The position numbers were made by a program, and so were the translations under genes. From Stenogyne calaminthoides (lineage: Eukaryota > Streptophyta > Magnoliopsida > Lamiales > Lamiaceae): a stretch of 64,000 nucleotides of DNA. Numbering within the stretch: position 1 is the stretch's first letter; each line of letters begins with the position of its first letter. The stretch lies in assembly GCA_037126765.1 (NCBI GenBank), contig JBBCBC010000037.1, forward strand, positions 5,833,263 to 5,897,262, read 5' to 3'. This document shows, piece by piece, positions 1 to 12,100 of this stretch. The notes beneath the pieces are model-generated. The model did not search any database. It saw only the letters and a program-made list of their open reading frames with translations, and was not told the origin of the DNA.

Positions 1-2083
1 TCCTTCATGACTATTTTTTTTAATCATCTAACATAATCATTAAGTAAATATGCACATCATCATTGTTTTTTTCAATCTGAGCTAACACATGACCTCTCAT
101 ACATACATATGTTTTTAAGAGTTGAATGTATTTAATTTAGTTCAGCTAATAAATAAATAAATAGAGACATATAATTAGAAAAAAATTCTTATCCAATCCA
201 AAATTTTATATTTTTCATCATTTTACTATTTCAAATAAAAATACACATATCCAATCAAGCTCCCATTTTTTTCATCATTTATAATTATTTCATTTTTGTC
301 AACTATTCATCCAAAACATAAAATTATATAGAAATCGGGAATGAGATGTTTGGAAGACATTCATCACATAAGTAAGTCTATATATATAGAGTACTGTATA
401 AATGAATAAATAAATAATGATGAAAGCAGGTAGGAAGCAAGTTGCAATATATTTTGCCGGATCCCACACTCAAGTGTGGATACCAGAACTAGGGAAATCA
501 TCTAAACCTTGATAAAGTTTGTATACCTACACCTTTAAACCAATTTACAGTTCATATGAAAGAGACTGATTGAAATATCGATTAAACGCCTCATCAATTT
601 CTTATTATCATATCCTACATCAAAACGACTTTCCACATATTAATTACATCATTTTAAAGATTCATTTTGCTGGAAATTACGGATGTCCCTTAAATTACAT
701 ATTATTTTAGAAGACTATATAACTATGTGTATAACTAAGCCGCTAAATTAGTTGCAAATTTTAAATTTTTATAGATAATATGTATTCTGATTTTGAGCCA
801 AACCAACACATCCTACAAATGACAAGAAATTAATTTTTTTTTCTATCCATAAAATATTTTGAAATAATTAAACAATTTCATGTTTTCAGTCACATGATGC
901 ACCCATTATCTTTCATTAATACTTATCTGCTGAAAGGCTAGCTGCTCTAACTTTAATATAGCATATATCTTTTCATTAACCGGAGATCATGCTTTTTCTT
1001 AGAGGTAATCATAAATGCTTCCGATCTCAGCTTCAATTGATATGACTAAACGCTCGATTCTATATCACAATTCACAAGCATATACTATCAGGTGCGATTT
1101 ACGTATGCTTTCAATTTTAAGAGAATTATTATAATATAAATGAATTGATTATGTGTCCCTTTTACAAGTTTGAATTTATAGATAAGATGATTTTTTTATT
1201 TCGTAGTACGTATCAGAGATTAGACTCGTTCATATTTTGGATTCAAATCCATAGCATATATCTCATTGATCTCAACATGCATTATTGGATATAAATCTAT
1301 CTTATGCATTACTACTTTGTTTGTTGTATTTAACTTGTCGGATCGATGCTACATAAACCAAACGAATTATTACAAGATTGATGTTTGCTTTCCGTCCATC
1401 AAAATAATCAATCTGAAAAAGTTGAGAAAAAATTAGGCCTTCCTTACTTGCTGGTTGTTAGCGCATACACGTCCAAATGCTGCCGTCAGCCCATTCGAAT
1501 CTTATTATTATCATGAAATAAATTATTATGACATTCAATCTTCTAATTCATAATATTATTATATAATATTGAGAAATAATTCCGATCAATTAGTTCAACA
1601 TGTGTTGAATGCGTTTGTTCAACATGTCTGGTATGGTATGCATCATGTTTCATATTTCTCTTTTTGTTGCTATTCCTGAAAATTCAGACATGTTCGTGTC
1701 ACCAAACAATCAATAAATCATTTAAAGAAATGGATTTTTCTTATATTAAAATAATATTTCATATATTATTTCATTTATATCGATACGCATATGATCATAC
1801 AATTAGTCTTTAATTCATCTTTAACACGCGCCCGGAAGACTTTGTCTTATTAATCAATAATACTACCTCTCACGAACTACCTAATTAACTGTATAACTTA
1901 ACAATTCTCAATTGAGTAATAACTAAACAAGTTGGAGTATTATTTAATTGGTGCAGCGAATAATTAGACTATGATGTTAAGTCGTTAAGACTTAAGATGA
2001 GACTTCTGTCTTGAAATACCGCTATAGTGCCGTGAATATAACATTGATTAGAGATTGGTCAAATTTCACTAAAATAATGTACT
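1..2083. other. AT-rich intergenic DNA
   Basis: No exon chain, RNA gene or intact element was recognised in this stretch on either strand. It is very AT-rich with many stops in all frames and scattered short A/T runs. Confidence 0.6.
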
Positions 2084-2347
2084 TACTCCGTCTTATAATA
2101 AGTATCCTTTTAGGTTTTTATATTAGTCCAATATTAAATGATCTTTTAGCATTTTTTATACAATTTCTTTCAAATTTGCCTTTATTTTAAATTTAAAAAA
2201 CACTCTTTATATTTAATTTGCCTTTATTAACTCATGGAAGTTGGTAAAAAAAACATTCATTAAATAAGCGCAAATTTTTCACTACATGCCCTTTCGAATT
2301 AAAAAAAAAAAAAAAAAAAGGGGGACCTATTAAAAATAGAGGGAGTA
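2084..2347. mobile_element. Stowaway-like MITE
   Basis: The left end reads TACTCCGTCTTATAATAAG and the right end reads ATAGAGGGAGTA, which is the inverted CTCCCTC-type terminus flanked by TA. This is the hallmark of Stowaway (Tc1/mariner-type) MITEs with TA target duplication. An A-run of about 18-20 lies near 2300. There is no coding capacity. Confidence 0.65.
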
Positions 2348-2619
2348 TGTGTTAGGGTGTGTTTGCAAACTATAGCTAGTGAAGGGAGTAGAAATACTTA
2401 TTTTTTAAGTTGTCCTCTCATAGCGTTAGCTTATGATATGTAATTTTAAGATGTGAGCAGAGTTTGCAAACACCCCTTATACTTACAAGTTACAACAATC
2501 ACTTTTTTCTTTCTTTTTAATTGATATCGTCTAAATATGTTCAACAAATTACCTAAATATTACTATCAATTCTTTCTAATGATTGAGATTACATCCTAAC
2601 CTATTCATTGAATCAAGGC

Positions 2620-3083
2620 TAGGGGTGGACGGTACGGCATACCGAATTTTTTTTCGCCATACCGTTATCGTACCGAAATTTTCGATACCGAAAAATTTTA
2701 TATCGTTGTCGTATCGAAAATTCTGTATCCCGAAATTTCGGCATACCGAAATTTTCGGTATGTCAATATTACATACTGATACCGTACCGAAATTTCAGTA
2801 TATACCAAAATTTTTTCGGTATATCGAAATTTTTTCGGTATATCGGTATATTTTTCGGTATACCGGAAATTTTTCCGGTATATCGAAAATATTTTGGTAT
2901 ACCGAAATACTTCGGTATTTCGGTATACCGAAATTTTCTATATTTTCATACCGTTATCGTACCGAAATTTTCGATACGGTACCGTATCAAAAATTTTGGT
3001 ATATCGAAAATTTCGATAAAATCGATATTTTTTGGTACGATAAGTGCAGTATACCGGTATTTTCGATATTTCCTTCACCCCTA
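2620..3083. mobile_element. hAT-type MITE made of CGGTATACCG-like repeats
   Basis: The termini TAGGGGTG and CACCCCTA are inverted repeats. The flanking octamers ATCAAGGC (2612-2619) and ATCAATGC (3084-3091) match at 7 of 8 positions, fitting an 8-bp hAT target duplication. The interior is almost entirely short palindromic units such as CGGTATACCGAAATTTTCGG. The long open frame through it is a by-product of the repeat and is not a gene. Confidence 0.75.
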
Positions 3084-3091
3084 ATCAATGC

Positions 3092-5640
3092 ATGATGAAT
3101 TGATGACCAGCAGGAAATTTAATGAAGAGACCCTTAGATGGAAGTCAAAGTGCCATACATAATTCTGTTTAACATATATAATTAGTGTATGACAAAGTCA
3201 ACAACTGCACAGTCAGCTTCCACTAGGGAAGGAGGTAAGGAAAATCGGACTTTGCAATAACAAATTACTATAAAATGCACATTTCTAAATTACTATACCA
3301 TATAAGATAATTTTTTATTATTTTTACCCAATGCATGCATTTTAACCCAATAAAGAAGGCTTTCACTTACCACACAACTCGGTTTGAAGGGATTAATCGT
3401 TTCAATATTCTTTTCATAATGTGAAGATGGACAAGAATACATGGCTCACAATTAATTAATATATAGGGCAAAGAGAAGTAATAAAGTAATAAAGAAACAT
3501 TACCTATTGGAAAGTATCTTAAAATGGCAAAGTTGTCGATATGAAAATGTCATGTATTGGGTAGATTTAATCCTTTAGCTATGGACGCCCATTAGGCCAT
3601 TACATTAGGATAAGGTGTCTGCCTTCAGACAACATTTCTTTTGTGCTTGCCTAAACTGTCGTTCCTATTGTCTCTGTCTTTAGTGATGTTAACATCTTAA
3701 CTACGGAGCAGTATTTCAGTTTTTCATTGCATCACTAATTAAAAATTAATATTACGTATACTATTATGTACTATTGGATATTAGGTGAAAAATATTAAAT
3801 TAGGACACACCTCCTATATGGTAGTGAATCCAGCCCCTTATTTTAATTTGATGTTTCTCTTGTATTCCATTATATTTGACCATTGAATTTAAGATCTTTT
3901 CTTTCAAAATCGGTTCGAGCATAATCGAGTCGAGTTCGAGTTATTCGAATCGCTATCAAGTTCGAGTTCATAAAAACTCGACTCGAGAGGTTCGCAATCG
4001 CAAGTCTAATTGAGCTTGTACAATAATTACAATTATATCATTAATTTTATTAAATATATATATATTTATATTTTAAAAATATATAAAATGTTGGGCCAAA
4101 AATGCTTAGTGGGCTGGAAACGGCTCTTTATTTGTATTACATTTTTTTTTGGTGCTTAATATGGCAAGAACATGCTTAATGGACACATACTAGATTTTAC
4201 GACAAAACCAATACTAGATTTTATATTCTAATTTACATCCGATCCAATTTAAATTTTGAAATGTAGATGGGCTCATCTTATGTGGGCCTCCATTACAAAG
4301 TGGACTTTGTTTAGTGGTCTGGCACTGGCTCTTTATTATCTGTAATACATTTTCTTGGTGCTTAACAGGAATGTAGTGGGTGGGGGGCGCCGGCGGCGGT
4401 CGCCCCCTTGTGATAAACTTTTTTTTTTAACTATATATGTCGAAAATTTTATATTTATGCTTTAAAATCATTAAATTTTATAATTTCGTTCTGTTGGGAT
4501 TCTAAAATTTCGCCGACCTTACCTAATGGAAAATTCGCCCCCTTAGGACAAAATTCTGGATCCGTACATGTGCTTAATGGGCTGGCAACAACTCTTCTTT
4601 ATCTGTGAACTCTGTGATCATACTTTGTCCAACGTCTCATTTTCTTTCGCTAGAAGAAAAAAAAAGAAAGAAGGATTTTTCTATGCTCAGGAAGGCTGTT
4701 CGCCCACCCTAACGTCAGTAAATCAATAAAAAGTTGACATGTCATTTAATTTTACCATTAGCGATCTAATTTCGCCATGAGTCAAAAATTATTTATTTAA
4801 AAATAATATAAAATTACTAAAATATCCTTATAATAATATTTTAATAATTAATAAACTAATAATACTTAAAAACATTGTCTTTTTCCCAATCCATGAACAA
4901 TATTTTCTTTTCTTTTATGTTTCTTCTTCGAATCAAATGAAGAATTCTGGTTATGAACATGTGACATAGTACAATTCAATAAAATATGAATCCTATGATT
5001 CATACCCCCAAATTCCTCAAAATTTGCTCTATATTTTTAAAGTCGCACACATAAAATGACTCTGATATCTTACATAATGCATTTTCCCCAAATATAATCA
5101 TTCAAAATCTCAAAACATAAAATAAATTAATCCTCCAGCCACCACCACATACCCTGTTTTTCCAACATATATTGTAGTAATTCCCAGGTCTTGGGTATAT
5201 GGTGGTGGACGGTCGATGAGGGTTGAGTTGGCATAATTTCATTCTTCAATATTGTTGAAGCTCTGAACAAACAACTGAGAGAATAGTTTGGGTATATGGT
5301 GGTGGACGGTCGATGAGGGTTGAGTTGGCACTGAATGGTTCAGGTTAAGGGAACATAAGAACCCTAATTAGGCATCTGAGATCTATATTGAAATAATTAG
5401 GGTTCGATTAATTTGTGAGAAGTCCCTTGACAATGTTGATGACGATAGAAAATAAAGTAGGTGTTTTGTGTTTAAAAAAAAATGTTTGATGAAAGTATGT
5501 ATATAATTTTTATTGTTAAATATTTATATTAATTTTAAATTAAAAGGATAATTTCATAATTTTATAATTATTAAAGTAAATTATTGATAGGGCGAAACAC
5601 TACGATTGCATATAGCATAGTGCAAATGCACTAATGCAAA
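3092..5640. other. Intergenic DNA with degraded repeats
   Basis: No gene is recognised. Around 3903-4010 there is a run of imperfect CGAGTTCGAG-type motifs, probably an old transposon end. Three diverged copies of a motif containing GGGCTGG and CTCTTTAT recur near 4100, 4315 and 4570. A GC-rich patch (4380-4410, rich in GGCGCCGGCGGCGG) stands out from the AT-rich surroundings and looks like the edge of an inserted element. Confidence 0.5.
5191..5330. repeat. Perfect 43-bp direct repeat
   Basis: The 43 bases at 5191-5233 recur without change at 5288-5330, with 54 bases between. The unit contains GGTGGTGGACGGTCGATGAG. It probably marks a recent local duplication; no function is evident. Confidence 0.85.
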
Positions 5641-5853
5641 GTGTAATTATTTAAATTGATTTCAACCATTTGATCAATGATCCGATGGTATATAAGGGAT
5701 TCACTGTCGTCAGGAAGGACGAAACCTTTCCTAATCATAGAAAGACCCGAGAAAAGAAAAAAAAGAAAGAAAAGCAGAAACTAGCCAATCAGATCTTTTC
5801 TTTTCATACAGATCTTTCTTTTCATAAATTTTACAGTCTGGTTTATAAATTAA

Positions 5854-5957
5854 TGGGCCACAATATTTCCAATTAATCACGTCTTTAATTAGGGTTTGGG
5901 CCTTCCGTATAATCGAATAATCGACATCCATTTCTCGTCTCCAATTAGGGCTGGGCC
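5854..5957 (+). promoter_or_regulatory. Telo-box and site II promoter motifs
   Basis: TGGGCC occurs at 5854-5859, 5897-5902 and 5952-5957. The middle copy directly abuts TTAGGGTTT (5889-5897), the complement of the plant telo-box AAACCCTAA. The second and third TGGGCC copies sit in similar contexts (AATTAGGG...GGGCCTTC...ATAAT), suggesting a local duplication. Telo-box plus site II is known from promoters of growth-linked and organelle-function genes. The cluster lies 150-250 bases before the first ATG of the downstream CIA30-type gene, so promoter function is a reasonable inference. Confidence 0.55.
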
Positions 5958-6105
5958 TTCACTATAATTGGAAATTGGCAACCCACGCTCTGAATTCTAC
6001 GATAGAATCGCGTTATTCTATTCGTGCGTTTTTTCAATTCAAGAATGCCTTAGCGATTTTAGTTGAAACAGGAGATTGTCGAAGAGTTGTGGTATGTGGT
6101 GAGCA

Positions 6106-9100
6106 ATGACTCCAGTAATTTCTATATCAGTTCAGCAGCCATTATTTCATGCCAAAATAAACATGGAGCTTCATTGTCTTTCTACCGTTACCCATCCTTC
6201 TTCTTCCCTTTACGCAAGAATTCAGGTTAGTGCAAGTGTAATATTATCTAATTCTCTGCGCTTGGCAATTTGTATGGATATGGTCTGTGATTATGATTGT
6301 AGTTGTTGCGTGTGGCTTAAGAATTAAGAATGGTTCTAATTTATGTTTTATCTTGCCGATCAGTTACCAGTTATGCTGTTCTGAGGTTTTATGGTTTTTG
6401 TTTCGAGTTTTTTTTTTTTTTTTATTCCCATATTTTTCAATATAGTCACTACTGATGTAATCTAAATTCCATAATAATTTTAATTTGTAAATGTGGTCCC
6501 ACCGTGACGGAAACTGTTAAATCGACTTGTAAATGTGGTCCCATAAGTTATGAGACATAATTAATTCGCAATTAAGGCTTAACCATCTTTTAACCACTTG
6601 CATTTTTAGTCCCATAAGTTATGAAACATAATTAACACAAAATTAACCAATTAACTTATCTGGGTTCACTTGCACATATGGTCCCATATGTTCCAGAAAC
6701 CCAAAATTCTTCCCTCCATTTCTTTTGGCGCCAATTTTCAGCTAATCACGTTTTTTGGCGCCAATATACTTTCACTTTTAGTCCCATTGAATTCAAATTT
6801 AATAAAAATTGGTGGGAAAATCAAGTCTTCTCCAAATAAAACGAGGGTTTTCTCTCAATCTTCATATTCACAAATCTTACCAAATTCCTCATCATGAGTA
6901 TGTGATTCTCCCATCTTGGTGTCCATGACAGCCGCCTTCTGCATCTTTTCTTTCTCTATCTTCTTTCTCCAAAGCGGGCGGCGAGAGGCATCACCACCTT
7001 GGGCGGGCGGCGAGAATGAAGGGGTGCGGGCGCCTCTTTTTTTCTCCAGGGCGGCGAGAGCGGGGGATGCCGAGCGGCGTCGGCGACCGCAGGCCGCGAG
7101 GGTTTTTTTTTCTTGTTTTTTTGATGAAAACAGGCGGTTCACCGGTTTTCACCCGGTTTTTTTGGTTTTTGCCGGGCGGTTTAATAGCGGTTTTGGGCAC
7201 CCTTATTGAGCGTCCCAGCAGCGATTCTCTGGTCCGACCGGTCCGACCCGTATTTTTAAACATAGCCAAATACTGTAGACACGAGATTAAGAAAAAGTAG
7301 GAGATAATAATATTAAATAGTGTAAAGTGGATTTGGTGTAAGGACATAATAATATTAAATGGTGTAAAGTGGATTTGGTGGAGGGAATAATAATATTAAA
7401 TAGAATTGAAAGTTGCTTTATTTCATTTTTAGGAATGACCAAACAAAATTAGGACGGCTATTTACGAAAAGTGGACAATCAAAGTTAGGACATAGGGAGT
7501 AGTATTTTATGTGATAAAGTGAGTATATTCATTTTAAGAAGTGTTCCTTAAAGATTGAGATAAAAAAAAAATGGAAAGAGTTTCTTAAAAATTGGGACGG
7601 AGGGAGTATTAATTATACGTTTGACAGTGTCCGTTTCGCGGTTAACGAGATGCCGTCAAGATCCATTTAATTTTGGGACCAAATGTGCAAACTTGGTAAA
7701 TTGTGGGACCACATTTGCAAATTAAAATTCTTGTGGGACTAGTTCTGCCAGTGGTGGGACTAAATTGAAAACATGACGTGATTCATGGGATCAAAAGTGC
7801 AAAAAACTCAATTAATTTGTTAAGACAGATTAATGTTTAACACGTATTAATTATACATTTAACAGTGTCCGTTTCGCGGTTAACTAGATGCCGTCAAGCG
7901 CCGTTTAATTTTGGGACCAAATGTGCAAACTTGGTAAATTGTGGGACCACATTTGCAAATTAAAATTCTTGTGGGACTAGTTCTGTCAGTAGTGAGACTA
8001 GATTGAAAACATGGCGTGGTTCATGGGATCAAAAGTGCAAAAAACTCTTTTTGTTTCTCATCTTTTTCATGCAAAATCCTAAAATAATAGAGGGATTTAT
8101 CCCTTTCAACAAGTGTATGAAATAGATATATTTTCCCAGTGTGTTAATTTTATGAGCTGGACAGTTATAAATATCATACATCATAACTTGGCTGAATATG
8201 GAGTTATTCAATAGGATATTGATACGGACTCAAACTCATGCTTTACTGCCAACAATCATAGAATCATTAGGAAGAAATAAAAGTATATTGCCTTAATTTT
8301 CTGTTGTTAATATCTTTCTTTGAGTATCATAATGTTCGAAAACCATATATCAACTAATATGAATTTGCAGGGTAATTCATCATCATCTTCATCCCCATGT
8401 CCCTTGGTGTTTCGTTCTCCCCTTCCAAATTCTTTTCTCCAACGTAATTTCCAGCCACTTTTTTATCAGAAAAAGTTATCGTTCCAACCCTCAAGAGCCT
8501 ATAGAGGCCACATTGTTGCAGAAGCTGATAAGAAAGGTTGGGATGTAGGTAAATTTTTGAAAACATTGTATTTCTTTAACGGGCCTCCCTCTCCTGCAAA
8601 GGTTCATCAACCCTTGATCCTTTCTTGATTCTTTTGGATATTATATTGTGCACTATTTGGTCTGACAACCTTCATTTATATTTGAAGTTCTTTGAATTTC
8701 TGATTGAGAAACTCTCTGGTCCCTCACCTAGCGAAGCAGTAAAAGCAATGGAAACTTCTGGGATAGTACTGGTGGCTGGAGCTACTGGTGGTGTTGGCAG
8801 AAGAACCGTGGATCTCTTACGCAAAAAAGGGCTAACAGTTCGTGCATTGGTATTTTATATTTATATACATATGAGTCTTTTTTTATTTTATTTTCTTAGA
8901 TATGTAGTTATGTTGATTAATGAACTAAAGACAAAGGTGGCAAAAATTATAAACTTAAATGTGTAATTTTATCATGTTTCTATTCCAGTTGACACTGACA
9001 TTTCTTCAGGTCAGAAATGAAGAAAAAGCAAGAAGAATGCTTGGTCAAGATGTTGACTTGGTGAGTTTTTGCCTGCTATTTTTCTTTTGCCAAGTCTATG

Positions 9101-12100
9101 TGAGAATATTTCTACCTTGATATGTTTCAAGATCGCAAACATGATGGTTAGTCACAGTGAGCTTGTTTTTATCTCCTGTGAAGAGGATATTCCTTATTTC
9201 CTTGTGTACATCAAAACAAGGGAATTATGAATGAATCATGATATCCCTTGATAATATTCAGTTTTAGCCTTGTAAATATCTAATGCTTTTAAGGTGTGTA
9301 ACTCCATCATAAAGGTGCTTCAGTTCTAAATTTATTGAACATGTATTCCAGATATCATACAACATGCTTTTCTTTAGCGACCTTTTAACTTACTTCTCTA
9401 TATTTGTGTATTGGCAATATGCTTATCTTGGCTAGTGTTTGTTGTGGAAGCTGGCTGTTGATGTATAAAATCATGTAATGACTGAAATTTTTTCTTGTAT
9501 CCATATATTAGCCCAATATGTATCTTTCTGTTAACTGATCATGATTTTCCTAAGAGAAATATCTACCATGAAGCTAGGAGTCACCTTTCTAAGATGTCAG
9601 AATGCATTATATATTGTGACAGAGGAGATTTGTTATCCTGTGACATATGTGGTTTGTGAACTGCAATAGTTAAATTGGTGAAAAGGTAACCAATCTTCTG
9701 TTCTGGTCATATTTATTTGTCAGATTGTTGGAGATATTATGAAAGCTAGCACATTGCTACCAGAGTACTTTAAAGGAGTAAGAATGGTGATTAATGCCAT
9801 TTCAGTAATTGTTGGCCCAAAGGAAGGTGATACTCCAGATAGGGCCAAATATAGTCAGGTATTTATAAACCCGTGATAATCTAGGAACATATATAGCTTG
9901 TTATGAAAGAATATACTTCTTTTGCATTTTGTGCTCAATGTATTTCTTATAATATTGAGTCTGTTGCTTTTGGACTGATCTGGTCTTCAACCGTTTCTTT
10001 TTATGCAGGGAATCAAGTTTTTTTGAACCTGAGGTTGGTAATTGATTGCCTAAGAAATCTGAACTGATATTTGTTTGTATTAAGTGACTCAAGGCTATAT
10101 GTTCTTCTTTTTGCCAGCTTGTCATTATGATGCCCTTATAGATTGACTGTGGCTATTCATATTTGATTGGTGAAAACAGATTAAAGGTGATTCCCCTGAG
10201 ATGGTTGAGTCCATTGGGATGAAAAATTTGCTCAATGCTGTTAAGGAAAGAGTTGGACTTCGTAGCGGAAAACTGATATTTTGATTCAACGGTATGGTCG
10301 TTATTTAAGCTGTCAAATCGTGAACACCATTCCATGTTAGCTGGGATAATATACACCAGAATTCTAATCATCTGATATTGGTGATTGTCAAGTCAATTTA
10401 TTAGGAATATTTTCTGATAGGATTTTTTTATATATATAACTGCTCAAGAAAATTATAGCTCTCTATGCTTTCATTACGATTTTTTTGCCTCTTCTTTTAT
10501 GGGTTTACATAATTACATGTTTCCATTATGCACAGATAACTTATTCAAAGAACTTCCTTGGGGTGCGTTGGATGATGTTGTTATGGGGGGAGTGAGTGAA
10601 GGTACATTTCAAGTTGACCCTAATGGCGGTGAAAATGGTACCCCAACAGGAATTTTCAAAGGTTTGTTTCTCTCTCACTTACAGGAAAATTTGAAAGCCT
10701 TAAAAGTCAAATTATTTGCATCTATAGATGTGGCTATTAGTTTCTTTTAATCAAAGTAAATGCTCTCTTCAGGAGTTGTTTCCACTGCAAACAATGGAGG
10801 TTTTTCCAGTATCCGGACCAAGGTAAATCATAGTTTATCTGTCTATTCTCCCTGTCATTTCCCTTATTTCCAGGCAATTCAAATTTATACTTCCTTTGAA
10901 CTGCTTATTGGTACATACTTATGGCAACTTAACTAAGTGTCGTCCATTGCTTCTTTGTCTACTAGGATCTCCATTTTTTTGTTTTCTATGAAATGCTATG
11001 TCTAATGCTCGATGATAATCTCTCAAATCTTTTTAATTTATTATTATTTTCCACTAAAGCTTTGGAGGTTTCTAGTTAATGGAGATAATCACTATAGTGT
11101 GTTGTTGATACCTCTGAAATTTCAACGCCAAATTTGAGTTAGAGTCTGAAATTTCTTGCAGAATTTTGTCGTACCAGAAGATCTATCTGCATATGATGGT
11201 CTTGACTTGCGCATTAAAGGTGATGGCCATCGATATAAGTTCATGGTGCGATGTAGCCGTGATTGGGATACAGTTGCATATACAGTAGGTTTTGACACTG
11301 TGAAGGACCAATGGCAATCGGTTAGTGATTGTAATGCATTCAACTGTGAATCTGTAAATATCAAGTGAATTCTTCATGTTGAGTTTATTGCTTTTAGGTT
11401 CGCCTTCCTTTCTCCTCTTTGAGGCCTATATTTCGAGCAAGAACTGTGTCTGATGCACCGCCATTTGACCTAGTGAAATTATATCGTTACAGGCATGTTT
11501 CCATGAAAATTTCTTAGCAACTCTTATCCCCTTGAATATTGTATTTTCTTTTCTTGTGCACCGTATGTTTATATGCAATAATATTGCAGCTTATGTTCAG
11601 CAAGTTCGAGTATGATGGAAAATTGAACCCTACTTTTGTGGAAGGTCAATTCCAGCTTCCAATATCAAGCATACGAGCTTACTTAAAGGAGCCAGTTACT
11701 CCCAGGTTCAATCATACAAATTATATTTCTAATTACATATTGCACCTTAAAAGTTGAGTTATACTATTTTGTGGCTTCTCTTTCATTGACTTGATACACT
11801 CTCAGGTTTGTGCATGTGGGGTCCGCAGGGGTCACTAGACCTGATAGACCAGGTCTTGATTTGAGCAAGCAGCCTCCAGCTGTCCGCCTGAATAAGGAAT
11901 TGGACTACATTCTCACCTACAAGTTGAAGGTTCTACACCATTTTGTTTTTATCATAGATAAATACTTCAGTCTCTCTCTCTCTAAATATAATATAGTGGA
12001 TAACTGGCAGCTAACATCCATATGATTCCTAATCACTTTTATTCCATGAAAGTATCCCTTCGTCCGAATGTTTTATCTATTTGGTATTGCTCAGGTCATG

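Noticed and set aside
2583..3095. 170-codon open frame
   Set aside because: It lies in the palindromic hAT MITE; the peptide is a low-complexity echo of the CGGTATACCG repeat.
6855..7347. Overlapping open frames on both strands in the GC-rich block of intron 1
   Set aside because: They exist in several frames at once because GC-rich DNA has few stops. No motif is seen and they lie inside an intron.
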